A stretch of DNA of 64,000 nucleotides, taken from contig NZ_LMIU01000012.1 of NCBI RefSeq assembly GCF_001428845.1, forward strand, positions 438,857 to 502,856, read 5' to 3'. Positions 37,406-47,195 of this stretch are shown here, in pieces. Source of the stretch: Achromobacter sp. Root83 (lineage in GTDB: Bacteria; Pseudomonadota; Gammaproteobacteria; Burkholderiales; Burkholderiaceae_B). Within the stretch, counting starts at the first letter, position 1; each line of letters begins with the position of its first letter. Below the pieces are notes generated by a model. The model saw only the letters and a list, made by a program, of their open reading frames with translations, had not been told where the DNA came from and ran no database searches. A program made the translations under genes and the position numbers.

Positions 37406-37423
37406 GCAACAATATAATGTTGC
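37406..37423 (+). promoter_or_regulatory. -10 element embedded in a palindrome upstream of the ZIP transporter
   Basis: A perfect TATAAT at 37413-37418 sits inside the dyad GCAACA-N6-TGTTGC. A repressor bound here would block the promoter. A metal sensor such as Zur is a reasonable guess given the downstream gene, but the half-sites do not clearly match the Zur consensus. Confidence 0.5.
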
Positions 37424-37453
37424 GCTTTCCCCGCCTACTTGCTTCCTTCCCTC

Positions 37454-38293
37454 ATGTTGCTGCTCTGGGTCCTGCTTGCCACCATCACCGGCGGCCTGAT
37501 TGCCGTCCTTGTCGCCAGTTGGCTGGCCTACAAGGTCTTTGCCCAATACCTGCACCACATGGTGAGCCTGTCCGTCGGCGTGCTGCTGTCGGTCGCCTTG
37601 CTGCACCTGCTGCCCGAGGCTTTCGAGACCGGGGTGGGGGATGCCCACGTGCTTTTCGGCCTGATGCTGGCGTCGCTGATCGGTTTCTTCGTGCTGGAGA
37701 AAATCGCGCTGCTGCGCCACAGCCATCACCACGAGGGCGACGGCCATCATCATCACAAAGGCCACGACCGCCACGAGGCGGGGCGCGGCGGCATGTTGAT
37801 CCTGATCGGCAGCTCGCTGCACAATCTGTGCGACGGCGTGCTGGTGGCGGCCGCCTTTTTGACGGATCCGTTGCTGGGCGTGCTGACCGCCGCATCGATC
37901 ATCGTCCATGAAGTGCCGCACAAGCTGGGCGATTTCGTCGTCCTGCTCAATGCCGGCCTGGCGCGCCGCCGTGCGTTTGCGCTGATCCTGTTCACCAGCT
38001 TGTGTTCAGCCGTGGGCGGCATAATAGGGTACTTCGTGCTGCAGCAGGCGCAGGACTGGGTGCCGTACATCCTGGTGGTTGCCGCCAGCAGCTTCCTGTA
38101 TATCTCGGTGGCCGACCTGATGCCGCAAATGCACGAACGGGTATCCCTTTCCGACGCCGTCCCGCAGTTGCTGCTGGTCGGCGTGGGGGTGGCGCTGATC
38201 TATAGCGTCACGACCCTGATGCACCACGGGCACGAACATGGCGCCGACGCCGGCCATGCCGCGCCGCATGCGGAGCATGGCCACCGGCACTAG
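37454..38293 (+). CDS. ZIP-family metal transporter
   Basis: This 279-residue inner-membrane protein has about eight transmembrane helices and a His-rich cytoplasmic loop near residues 94-115. Helix IV carries SSLHNLCDGVLVAAAF and helix V has ASIIVHEVPHKLGDFVVL, the paired metal-site motifs of ZIP importers for zinc and related divalent ions. More histidines cluster at the C terminus. I start at the ATG at 37454; a TTG 15 bases upstream is possible. A palindrome overlaps the promoter. Confidence 0.9.
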   Translation: MLLLWVLLATITGGLIAVLVASWLAYKVFAQYLHHMVSLSVGVLLSVALLHLLPEAFETGVGDAHVLFGLMLASLIGFFVLEKIALLRHSHHHEGDGHHHHKGHDRHEAGRGGMLILIGSSLHNLCDGVLVAAAFLTDPLLGVLTAASIIVHEVPHKLGDFVVLLNAGLARRRAFALILFTSLCSAVGGIIGYFVLQQAQDWVPYILVVAASSFLYISVADLMPQMHERVSLSDAVPQLLLVGVGVALIYSVTTLMHHGHEHGADAGHAAPHAEHGHRH

Positions 38294-38344
38294 GGCCGGG
38301 TGGCGGGGATGGCCGGCTTTGTCGACCCAACACAGGAGTTCTCC

Positions 38345-39133
38345 ATGAGTTTTTCCGCCGCCGCCGGCAATGTTGCTCCCACCGTGATCCACACCGACAC
38401 GCAGGGACTGGTCCACGGGGATTTCAAGCTGCCCGTGGCAGACGGACCGATAGACGCCTATTACGCCGCGCCGGAAAACCGGCGCGACCTGCCGATCGTA
38501 CTGGTCGTGCAGGAGATCTTTGGCGTGCACGAACATATCAAGGATCTCTGCCGCCGGATCGCCAAGGCAGGCTACCTGGCGGTTGCCGCCAACCTCTACC
38601 AGCGCCAGGGCGACGCTTCGGCGTATACCGATATTCCGAAGCTCATCTCGGAACTGGTCAGCAAAGTGCCCGACGAGCAGGTCTTTGCGGACCTGGACGC
38701 CAGCGTGGCATGGGCCGCCGCCAACGGCGGCGACGCCCGCCGGGTGGCGGTCACGGGCTTCTGCTGGGGCGGGCGCCTCACCTGGATGTATGCGGCGCAT
38801 AACCCCGCCGTGAAAGCGGGCGTGGCCTGGTACGGCAAGCTCAGCGTCGGCCATGGCCCGCTGATCAAGCGCGTGGCGTTTGACGTGGTCGACGAACTGC
38901 ACGGTCCCGTGCTGGGTTTGTACGGCGGACGCGACGCCAGCATCCCGCTGGCGGATGTCGAAACCATGAAGACCAAGCTGGCCGCCGGCAACGCCGCCGC
39001 GAAGGCATCGGAGTTCGTGGTGTACCCCGAAGCCGACCACGCCTTCCTGGCGGACTACCGCGCCAGCTACCAGCCCGAGGCCGCCAAGGATGGCTGGCGC
39101 CGGATGCTGGAGTGGTTCAAGCGGTATCTGTGA
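38345..39133 (+). CDS. Dienelactone hydrolase family protein
   Basis: This 262-residue alpha/beta hydrolase has a cysteine nucleophile in TGFCWGGRLTW, the Asp in YGGRDASIPL and the His in EADHAFLADYR. These fit carboxymethylenebutenolidase-like enzymes, but no chlorocatechol or other ring-cleavage genes are near, so the substrate is open. AGGAG precedes the ATG at 38345. It follows the ZIP gene by 51 bp and ends at a perfect terminator. Confidence 0.87.
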   Translation: MSFSAAAGNVAPTVIHTDTQGLVHGDFKLPVADGPIDAYYAAPENRRDLPIVLVVQEIFGVHEHIKDLCRRIAKAGYLAVAANLYQRQGDASAYTDIPKLISELVSKVPDEQVFADLDASVAWAAANGGDARRVAVTGFCWGGRLTWMYAAHNPAVKAGVAWYGKLSVGHGPLIKRVAFDVVDELHGPVLGLYGGRDASIPLADVETMKTKLAAGNAAAKASEFVVYPEADHAFLADYRASYQPEAAKDGWRRMLEWFKRYL

Positions 39134-39148
39134 CGGGATTGATGGAAT

Positions 39149-39181
39149 GAAATAGCCGACCCTCGGGTCGGCTATTTTTAT
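39149..39181 (+). terminator. Intrinsic terminator after the dienelactone hydrolase gene
   Basis: A perfect 12-bp inverted repeat (AATAGCCGACCC and its complement, 39151-39176) with a tight loop runs into a T-tract. Confidence 0.95.
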
Positions 39182-39189
39182 GCCACGGC

Positions 39190-39429
39190 GCGCCCCCCCT
39201 CGGGGGGCAGCAAGTACGCGTAGCGTGGGCAGCGTGGGGGCCCACAAGAACAGCCGCCCCGCCGCCGGGCCGCCCCAAGGCGGGGCAGCCCCCTCGGGGG
39301 GCAGCAAGCGAGCGCAGCGAGTGCGGCGTGGGGGCCCACAAAAACAGCCGCCCCGCCGCCGGGCCGCCCCAAGGCGGGGCAGCCCCCTCGGGGGGCAGCA
39401 AGCGAGCGCAGCGAGTGCGGCGTGGGGGC
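39190..39429 (-). repeat. 94-bp GC-rich tandem repeat array 2 (2 full units and a truncated, diverged unit)
   Basis: Here the core seen at 4620-4922 is on the minus strand. GCGTGGGGGC marks unit edges at 39232, 39326 and 39420, an exact 94-bp period. The 82-bp core matches array 1 almost base for base, but the linker is 12 bp (CTGTTTTTGTGG) instead of 9. The terminal unit at 39190-39237 is diverged and truncated, and in element orientation it keeps the same 5' part as in array 1. The array begins about 4 bp after the stop of the minus-strand cotransporter gene. Confidence 0.95.
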
Positions 39430-39432
39430 TCC

Positions 39433-41094
39433 TTAATTCCCCGCTTCGCGCAGCCGGCTGGGAAGGAGTTCGCCGTGGCGGGCGAGCAGCGGGTAGGCCG
39501 CGGCGCCCACCAGGTGGGAGTTGATGCCCTTCATGTCCCGCAGGATGTCCAGGTACAGCGCACCGACTTCGGCGGCGTCGACCTCGCCCGACTTGATCTT
39601 CTGCAGATGGGTGTCGGCGGCCTGCGTTTCGATCGTGCGAAAGCGTGCCTTTTCCCCCGCCAGCGAACGGGCCTGACGCAGGTCGTCGTTGACGAACAGC
39701 GCGGCGGCGGTGCGCTGGTTGGCGATGAGCTGGCCCAGGGTGTCGTCCAGGCTGGCGCGCTGCTCGGGCGAGAAGATCCAGCCCTGCTTGCGCAGCTTGG
39801 CGACATGGCTGAGCAGCCCGTGATGGGCAATGTCGCCCGCATGGCCGATATTGCTGGCGAACGCCAGGATGTCATCCATGCGCTGGATGTCGTCGCGCGT
39901 CATGTTTTCCTGGTCGAGCGTGGCCAGGTAGGTCGTGATGGCGTTTTCCAGCTTGTCCAGGGCGGCGTCCAGTTGGCGGGCCTGCACCAGGCGATGGCGG
40001 TTGTCGCGTTTGAAGCCGGCCCGCGCATAGAGCAGCAGCGTCTGCAGCATGTCGGCCATGCGCAAGGCTTCGCGCGCCGCATTGCCCAGGGCCACCGCCG
40101 GCACGTCATGCGCCCATTCGTCCAGATACTGGGGCCGGGACGGGTCGTTCGGATCCGCGCGCTTGGGCAGCCAGCGGGTAAGCAGGGCCGCATACGGCGT
40201 CAGCAGCGGCAGGAAGACCAGGGCTATGACCGCGTTGAAGAGCGTGTGGAAGTTGGCCACGGCGCGGGCGGGGTCGCTGGCCAGTTCGCTCATCAGAGGC
40301 TGCAGCACCGGCAACAGCAGCAGCCCCGCCAGCACCCCCAGCACGCGGGTCAGCAGGTTGCCGAGCGGAAGGCGGCGGGCGGCGGGATCGTCGCCGGTCA
40401 CGCCTTCGATCATCGGGTTGATGGCGGTACCCAGATTGGCCCCCAGGACCAGTGCGAAGGCGACGTGGGGCGCCACCATGTGGTGGCTGGCCAGGGACAT
40501 CACCAGCACCACCACCGCCACGCTGGAGTGCGCCGCCCAGGTGAACGCCGCGGACAGCAGCACCGCCGCCACGGGCTGGGTCGCCAGGGCGTCCAGAATC
40601 ATGCCCAGCATCGGAGCGGTCTGGAACGGTTCGAAGAGTTCGACCAATTGATGCAGGGACAGCAGCAGCAGGCCAAGCCCGATGAAGACCCGGCCCAGAT
40701 CGCGCGTGCGTCCGGGCGGATAGCGCCGGAACATCCAGACGCCCGCCAGGATCAGAATGGGGGCCAGCGCCGTCAGATCGAAGGATAGAAGCTGAACGAT
40801 CAGCGTGGTGCCGACGTTCGCGCCCAGCATCGCCGCCAGCGCCGGCACCAGGCCGACGACGCCGCCGGCGGCAAAGCCGGTGATCATCAAGCCGGTGGCG
40901 GTGCTGCTCTGCAGGGCGGCGGTGATTCCCAGGCCGGCCCCGAAAGCCCGCAAGCGTGTGCCTAGCGCCCGTCCCAGCGCCGCGCCCAGGGCGGCCCCGA
41001 AGGCGCGCTGTACGCCCGTTTGGACCATATGCACGCCCCAGAGCAGCAGTGCAACGTAGCCGGCGAAGTCAAGCAGGGTAATGAGTCCAGACAT
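39433..41094 (-). CDS. Na/Pi cotransporter family protein with PhoU-like C-terminal domain
   Basis: This 553-residue protein has about eight or nine membrane segments with two inverted QSST-type repeats: ALQSSTATGLMITGFAAGG near residue 62, and the related FTWAAHSSVAVVVLVMSLA near 185. GANVGTT and GANLGTAINP are paired with these. A soluble helical PhoU-like domain starts near residue 320. Family members import phosphate with sodium or take part in phosphate homeostasis. It is divergent from sdaA, and array 2 follows its stop. Confidence 0.9.
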   Translation of the reverse strand: MSGLITLLDFAGYVALLLWGVHMVQTGVQRAFGAALGAALGRALGTRLRAFGAGLGITAALQSSTATGLMITGFAAGGVVGLVPALAAMLGANVGTTLIVQLLSFDLTALAPILILAGVWMFRRYPPGRTRDLGRVFIGLGLLLLSLHQLVELFEPFQTAPMLGMILDALATQPVAAVLLSAAFTWAAHSSVAVVVLVMSLASHHMVAPHVAFALVLGANLGTAINPMIEGVTGDDPAARRLPLGNLLTRVLGVLAGLLLLPVLQPLMSELASDPARAVANFHTLFNAVIALVFLPLLTPYAALLTRWLPKRADPNDPSRPQYLDEWAHDVPAVALGNAAREALRMADMLQTLLLYARAGFKRDNRHRLVQARQLDAALDKLENAITTYLATLDQENMTRDDIQRMDDILAFASNIGHAGDIAHHGLLSHVAKLRKQGWIFSPEQRASLDDTLGQLIANQRTAAALFVNDDLRQARSLAGEKARFRTIETQAADTHLQKIKSGEVDAAEVGALYLDILRDMKGINSHLVGAAAYPLLARHGELLPSRLREAGN

Positions 41095-41269
41095 CCAGGC
41101 GTGTTTCCGTTCTTTTTATGACAAGTAATAATTCTGTAATGATCGCATGCCCGGGCGCGCGCGGAAACCCGCCCGGCAATACAGGATACGCCCGGCGGGG
41201 CATTACGGCATGCGCCCCTGCCTGCGCGTATCATTGACTGATCATTCGTGGATGTACTGGGAGTTTTGC

Positions 41270-42661
<1,392 letters not shown>

Positions 42662-42683
42662 CCGCCTGATCGCCGCGTCCAAC

Positions 42684-42713
42684 AAAAAAGCCCCTTGAAA
42701 TCAAGGGGCTTTC
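42684..42713. terminator. Bidirectional terminator between sdaA and htpX
   Basis: GCCCCTTGA pairs with TCAAGGGGC around a minimal loop, with six As before and a T-run after. It sits midway between two convergent genes. Confidence 0.93.
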
Positions 42714-42728
42714 TGCTTGCGGCGCCGT

Positions 42729-43610
42729 TCAGATCACGCGGGCATTTTGCAGCGCGGCGATGCGGGAAGGGATCGGCGGGTGCGAGGCGAACATGGCTGC
42801 CAAGCCGCCCTTGCCCGTGATGCCGGAGGCTTCGAACGACTTCGGCAGCTCGCCGGGCTCCAGGCCGCCCAGGCGGGCCAGGGCGCGGATCATCGGTTCG
42901 CGGGCGCCCATCAGGTGGGCCGAACCGGCGTCGGCGCGGTATTCGCGCTGGCGCGAGAACCAGGCCACGATGATCGAGGCCAGGACGCCGAAGATGATTT
43001 CACAGACCAGCACGGTGACGAAGTAGCCGGGGCCGATGCCGCGTTCATTCTTGAACACGACGCGGTCGATGAAATAGCCGACCACGCGCGCCAGGAACAC
43101 GACGAAGGTGTTCACCACGCCCTGGATCAGGGTCAGCGTGACCATGTCGCCATTGGCGATGTGCGCCACTTCGTGGGCCAGCACGGCGGCGACTTCTTCT
43201 TCGCTCATGCTTTCCAGCAAACCCGTCGACACGGCGACCAGGGAGTCGTTCTTGAACGCACCGGTGGCGAACGCATTGGGCGCGCCTTCATAGATGGCGA
43301 CTTCCGGGCGGCCGATGCCGGCGCGGTCGGCCAGCTGATGGACCGTGTCCACCAGCCAGGCTTCGCGCTGGTTGCGGGGCGAATTCGGATCCAGCACCTG
43401 AGCGCCAGTGCTCCATTTGGCCATCGGCTTGCTCATCAACAAGGAAATGATGGCGCCGGTGAAACCCACGACGACGGAGAAAATCAGCAGGGCGTTGAAG
43501 TTCAGGCCGTTGGCGGTGATGATGCGGTCTACGCCCAGGATGCGCAGCGTGGCCGACAGCACGAGCATGACGGCCAGGTTGGTGACGACGAATAGAACGA
43601 TGCGTTTCAT
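42729..43610 (-). CDS. htpX: HtpX, membrane zinc metalloprotease
   Basis: This 293-residue inner-membrane protease takes part in membrane-protein quality control. It has two N-terminal transmembrane helices, the zinc motif [12 protein letters not shown] (HExxH), two further helices, and the third zinc ligand in [15 protein letters not shown]. The C-terminal [15 protein letters not shown] is typical. I start at the ATG at 43610, which gives the canonical [11 protein letters not shown]; the open frame extends upstream without a family match. Confidence 0.96.
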   Translation of the reverse strand: MKRIVLFVVTNLAVMLVLSATLRILGVDRIITANGLNFNALLIFSVVVGFTGAIISLLMSKPMAKWSTGAQVLDPNSPRNQREAWLVDTVHQLADRAGIGRPEVAIYEGAPNAFATGAFKNDSLVAVSTGLLESMSEEEVAAVLAHEVAHIANGDMVTLTLIQGVVNTFVVFLARVVGYFIDRVVFKNERGIGPGYFVTVLVCEIIFGVLASIIVAWFSRQREYRADAGSAHLMGAREPMIRALARLGGLEPGELPKSFEASGITGKGGLAAMFASHPPIPSRIAALQNARVI

Positions 43611-43762
43611 GTTTTTTTGTTCCTCTGCGAGCGGGAAATACCCGGGGTTCGACATGGCGGCGGCCCGCCAGTTCCCCGACTCGCCGGCACCGCTCCCGGT
43701 GACGCAGAGTATAGTATCGCTTTCCCCTATTCCTCCCCACTTTTCCGTTAGCGTAGACCCCC

Positions 43763-44617
43763 ATGCAGGCACTTTGGATGTTGCTGGCGTCCGCCATGTT
43801 CGCCATCATGGGTTCGTTCGTGAAGCTCGGCACCGAACACGGCGCGTCGCTTCCGCAGGTCGTGCTCTTTCGCGGCCTGCCTTCGGTGATCCTGTTGCTG
43901 ATCTGGGCCCGCGCGGGCCGCCAGTCCATCATTCCGACAAGCTGGAAGCTGCACATTTGGCGCAACCTCTCCGGCGTCACCTCGATGTGGCTCGGTTTTT
44001 TCGCCATCTCCCATCTGCCCCTGGCCACCGCCACCAGCCTGAACTACACGGCGCCGCTTTTCATCGCCTGCTGGATGCTGGGGTGGGGCGGCGCGCAGCG
44101 CGACCCGGTGCGCATCCTGGCCGTGGCGCTGGGGTTTTTGGGCGTGATTGCCGTGCTTCGGCCCAGCATCAACGAAGACCAGTGGCTGGCCGCGCTGCTG
44201 GGCATGGGCGCCGGCGCCATGTCGGCGATCGCCATGATGCAGATCCGCCAGCTTGGACGCATCGGCGAACCCGAGTGGCGCACCGTGCTGTTCTTCTCGG
44301 TGGCCGTTTGCGCGTCCAGCGGCGCCGGACTGGCATTCGAGGGATGGGGCCACGCCGACTGGACCGGCTACCTTTCGTTGTTGGGCGTGGGCGTGACGGG
44401 TTTGTTTGGCCAATTGACCATGACGCGGGCATTCGGCATGGGATCGGCGCTGCTGACCGCGGCCCTGCAGTACAGCACCATCATTTTCGCGGCCTTGCTG
44501 GGCATGGGCTTCTGGGGCGACCACCTGGACGGCCTGGCCTGGGCCGGCATGGGTTTGATCATTTTCGCGGGCCTGCTGTCGGTGTGGCGCACGATGCGCG
44601 AACCCAAGTCAGCCTGA
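43763..44617 (+). CDS. DMT superfamily (EamA) transporter
   Basis: This 284-residue inner-membrane protein has ten predicted helices in two EamA repeats. The first repeat includes [15 protein letters not shown] and [14 protein letters not shown]; the second includes [27 protein letters not shown]. Such proteins export metabolites or amino acids, but the substrate cannot be told from sequence. It diverges from htpX across 152 bp and is followed by a sulfurtransferase gene after 39 bp, possibly on the same transcript. Confidence 0.9.
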   Translation: MQALWMLLASAMFAIMGSFVKLGTEHGASLPQVVLFRGLPSVILLLIWARAGRQSIIPTSWKLHIWRNLSGVTSMWLGFFAISHLPLATATSLNYTAPLFIACWMLGWGGAQRDPVRILAVALGFLGVIAVLRPSINEDQWLAALLGMGAGAMSAIAMMQIRQLGRIGEPEWRTVLFFSVAVCASSGAGLAFEGWGHADWTGYLSLLGVGVTGLFGQLTMTRAFGMGSALLTAALQYSTIIFAALLGMGFWGDHLDGLAWAGMGLIIFAGLLSVWRTMREPKSA

Positions 44618-44656
44618 GTCCCGCGTCCGCTTCCATCCACACAGGAGCCACATCGC

Positions 44657-45508
44657 ATGACGACGACACTGATTTCCGCCGCCGACCTGGCCGCGCGCCT
44701 CGACAGGCCCGATGTGCGCGTATTCGACGTGCGCCACGACCTGACCAATCACGGGGCGGGGCGCCAGGCATATGACGCTGGCCACATTCCCGGCGCCCGC
44801 TACCTGGATCACGAGACCGAGCTGGCCGCGGCACGCACGGGCAAGAATGGCCGGCATCCCTTGCCCGCCCGCGCCGAATTCGGCGCGCTGATGGCCGCGC
44901 ATGGCGTCGGCCCGCAAACCCTGGTGGTGGCGTACGACGCCAGCGGTGGCATGTATGCCGCGCACCTGTGGTGGATGCTGCGCTGGCTGGGCCACGGCCA
45001 GGTCGCGGTGCTCGACGGCGGCTGGCAGGCCTGGGTCGCCGCCGGCCTGCCGACGACGGCGCAAGCCGCTCCCACCGTGACGCCCGGCAAGCCGGTCGAG
45101 CCCGGCGAGCCGTTGGCCGGTTCCGTGGACGCCAACACCGTGCTGGACAACATCGCCCAGCCGTCCTTCACCGTGATCGACGCCCGTGCGGCCAACCGCT
45201 ATCGTGGCGAAGTCGAACCCATGGACCCCGTGGCCGGCCATATTCCCGGCGCCCTGAACCGGCCCAACGGCGAAAATCTCCAGCCGGACGGCCGCTTCAA
45301 GACGGCGGAACAACTGCGCGCCGAATTCGCTGCGCTGCTGGCGGGCCGCGACCCGGCCGCCGTCGTCCATCAATGCGGCTCGGGCATCACCGCCTGCCAC
45401 AACCTGCTGTCCATGGAGATCGCCTTTTTGGCCGGTTCGCGTCTGTATCCGGGATCCTGGAGCGAGTGGTGCAGCGACCCGTCCCGTCCGGTGGCCACGG
45501 GCGCATGA
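44657..45508 (+). CDS. sseA: Two-domain rhodanese (3-mercaptopyruvate/thiosulfate sulfurtransferase)
   Basis: This 283-residue protein has two tandem rhodanese domains, about residues 5-125 and 150-280. The first has DAGHIPGARYLDHETEL and lacks a catalytic cysteine. The second carries the active site HQCGSGITACHN. The CGSGxTA loop is characteristic of mercaptopyruvate sulfurtransferases. It moves sulfur to acceptors such as cyanide or thiols in the cytoplasm. An intrinsic terminator follows. Confidence 0.9.
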   Translation: MTTTLISAADLAARLDRPDVRVFDVRHDLTNHGAGRQAYDAGHIPGARYLDHETELAAARTGKNGRHPLPARAEFGALMAAHGVGPQTLVVAYDASGGMYAAHLWWMLRWLGHGQVAVLDGGWQAWVAAGLPTTAQAAPTVTPGKPVEPGEPLAGSVDANTVLDNIAQPSFTVIDARAANRYRGEVEPMDPVAGHIPGALNRPNGENLQPDGRFKTAEQLRAEFAALLAGRDPAAVVHQCGSGITACHNLLSMEIAFLAGSRLYPGSWSEWCSDPSRPVATGA

Positions 45509-45511
45509 ATC

Positions 45512-45540
45512 AAAAAAGCCAGGGCACGCCCTGGCTTTTC
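45512..45540. terminator. Bidirectional terminator between sseA and the HD-domain gene
   Basis: GCCAGGGC pairs perfectly with GCCCTGGC, with six As on the left and four Ts on the right. It lies between convergent genes. Confidence 0.92.
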
Positions 45541-45560
45541 CGTATGCAGTCAGCGGTTTC

Positions 45561-46130
45561 CTACCAGACGGCGGCCAGCTTCACGCGGCTCGAGACGCTT
45601 TCGGCGATCTCCAGGAAATGATCCAGCGGCGGCGTGGCCAATCCCGGCACCTTCGCCATGTCGTCCCAGCGCCTCAGGCGTATCGCATCCGGCGCGCCCG
45701 GCATGCTCGCGAAATCCACCGCCTGGCCGGCGTCGAAACTGCCGCCCTGCAGCGCCAGGCTGCGCTTGGAGTCTTCCGAGAGGGACGCTTCGTAGTGCGG
45801 CTCTACATAGCAGAGGTAGCGCTTGGCTTCCACGTGCAGCCGGATCGGATCCAGCACGGCCGAGCTGAACAGCCCGCGCAGGAAGGGCAGGACGAAATAC
45901 TGGTGCTTGTCGTCAATGCCGCGCAGCGTGGGCGTGCCCGGCCGGTCGGCGATCAGGTGGCCCAGGTCGTGCAGCAGGCAGGCCGTGATGAGCGGGGCGT
46001 TGGCGCCGTGCCGTTCGGCGAGCGCCGCCGTCTGCAGCGCATGCCGCAGATGGCTGACCGATTCGCCATGATAGGAACGGTGCCCGCGTTCCAGGAAGAG
46101 CTGCTCGATATCTTGCAAGGTCAAGGCCAT
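45561..46130 (-). CDS. PhnZ-like HD-domain diiron oxygenase of phosphonate catabolism
   Basis: This 189-residue HD-domain protein is like PhnZ, the mixed-valent diiron oxygenase that splits 1-hydroxy-2-aminoethylphosphonate to glycine and phosphate. The family-specific YHGESVSHLRHALQTAALAE holds the flexible Tyr/Glu pair. Metal ligands appear in LLHDLGHL, DDKHQYF and LHVEAKRYLC; the latter also has the substrate-binding Lys, and RRWDDMAK the last Asp. It lies 53 bp after the LysR gene on the same strand. Its usual partner PhnY is not in the window, so the substrate is uncertain. Confidence 0.82.
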   Translation of the reverse strand: MALTLQDIEQLFLERGHRSYHGESVSHLRHALQTAALAERHGANAPLITACLLHDLGHLIADRPGTPTLRGIDDKHQYFVLPFLRGLFSSAVLDPIRLHVEAKRYLCYVEPHYEASLSEDSKRSLALQGGSFDAGQAVDFASMPGAPDAIRLRRWDDMAKVPGLATPPLDHFLEIAESVSSRVKLAAVW

Positions 46131-46183
46131 GGTTGTCTCCTGAGTGGCCGCGAGGGGAAGAGGCGGGCAGTGACCGCTTGCGG

Positions 46184-47047
46184 TCAGCCGGCTGCCGGCG
46201 CCATCTCCAGAAAGCGCGCGATTAGCTGCACCGGTTGGCGCTCGCGCAGGCAGTACAGGTATTCATGCATCACGATGCCGGCGTCCTGAACGTCCAGGGC
46301 CGCCAGATCGGGATGGGATGGGATCTCGCGCGAAGGAATCAGGCTGATTCCAAGTTCGCAAAGAATGGCTTGCCGGATCGATTCCCGGCTGCCGATTTCC
46401 AGCGTGCGGCGCACCGTCACGCCGGCCGTCTGCAAGGCGTCTTCGGTCAGTTTTCGGGTCATCGAGCCGGGTTCGCGCAGCAGCAGCGCGTGCTCGGCCA
46501 GGTCGGCCAGCCGGACCTGCCCGCGGCGCGCCAGCGGATGGCTGCGGTGGGTCACGACGCGGATCGGGTCGGCCGCGATCATCCGGCGATAAAGGTGTTT
46601 GTCATCCATCAGAAAAGAGGATGTGGCAATCTCGATGCGGTAGTCGTGCAGCGCTTGCAGCATGCTGTGCGAGTTGCCGATGGTGACGGCAAGGTCGATG
46701 CCGGGATAGCGCTGGTTGTAGCGGCGCACCGTGTCCATGATGTAGAACGGGCCGGTGGCGCCGATGCGCAGGTTGCCCTCGCGCAGATCGCTGGCATCGC
46801 GCAGGCGGAAATCGATCTCGGTTTCCTGCTGCACCAGCTTTTCGACCATGGGCATCAGGTTCTGGCCCGCGTCCGAAAGCCGCATGCCGCGCCCCTGCCG
46901 GTGGAACAGCTCGATGCCGTAGCGCGATTCCAGTTGGCGCAGTTGACCTGTCACCGTGGGTTGGCTGACACCCAGCTGGGCGGCGGCCTTGGTGACGGTG
47001 CCGCAGCGGGCCACGGCATAGAAGGATTTGAGTTCGGCGACGAGCAC
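46184..47047 (-). CDS. LysR-family regulator of the phosphonate locus
   Basis: This protein of about 287 residues has a helix-turn-helix (LKSFYAVARCGTVTKAAAQLGVSQPTVTGQLRQLES) and an effector domain starting near residue 90. It resembles the LysR proteins found with 2-aminoethylphosphonate genes. The likely start is the GTG at 47047, giving a normal LysR N terminus; the much longer frame overlaps the divergent ABC gene. No clear ribosome-binding site is visible. It is probably cotranscribed with the HD-domain gene and faces the transporter genes. Confidence 0.85.
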   Translation of the reverse strand: MLVAELKSFYAVARCGTVTKAAAQLGVSQPTVTGQLRQLESRYGIELFHRQGRGMRLSDAGQNLMPMVEKLVQQETEIDFRLRDASDLREGNLRIGATGPFYIMDTVRRYNQRYPGIDLAVTIGNSHSMLQALHDYRIEIATSSFLMDDKHLYRRMIAADPIRVVTHRSHPLARRGQVRLADLAEHALLLREPGSMTRKLTEDALQTAGVTVRRTLEIGSRESIRQAILCELGISLIPSREIPSHPDLAALDVQDAGIVMHEYLYCLRERQPVQLIARFLEMAPAAG

Positions 47048-47099
47048 GATGGTGGGGGGCGGGGGATGGACGCAATGCGCAAGACCGCCAGTACACCAA

Positions 47100-47119
47100 A
47101 ATAATTTGATGTTTTTATT
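47100..47119. promoter_or_regulatory. Candidate LysR operator in the phosphonate divergent region
   Basis: AATAA-N10-TTATT forms a perfect 5-bp inverted repeat in an AT-rich island of an otherwise GC-rich region, 76-96 bp before the ABC gene start and 53 bp from the LysR start. Confidence 0.45.
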
Positions 47120-47195
47120 ACTGCATTTGCGCGAAGTGTCATAAACGCTCAATACGCGCCTTCCATACTGCCTTCGTTCCCAGACCGGAGGCACC

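Noticed and set aside
39117..39524. Frames in array 2 with similar peptides
   Set aside because: The 94-bp period also shifts frame, and there are no start signals.
41095..41150. Pho box for the Na/Pi cotransporter (CTTGTCATAAAA on the minus strand)
   Set aside because: Only one half resembles a Pho-box repeat. The second direct repeat at the proper distance is missing.
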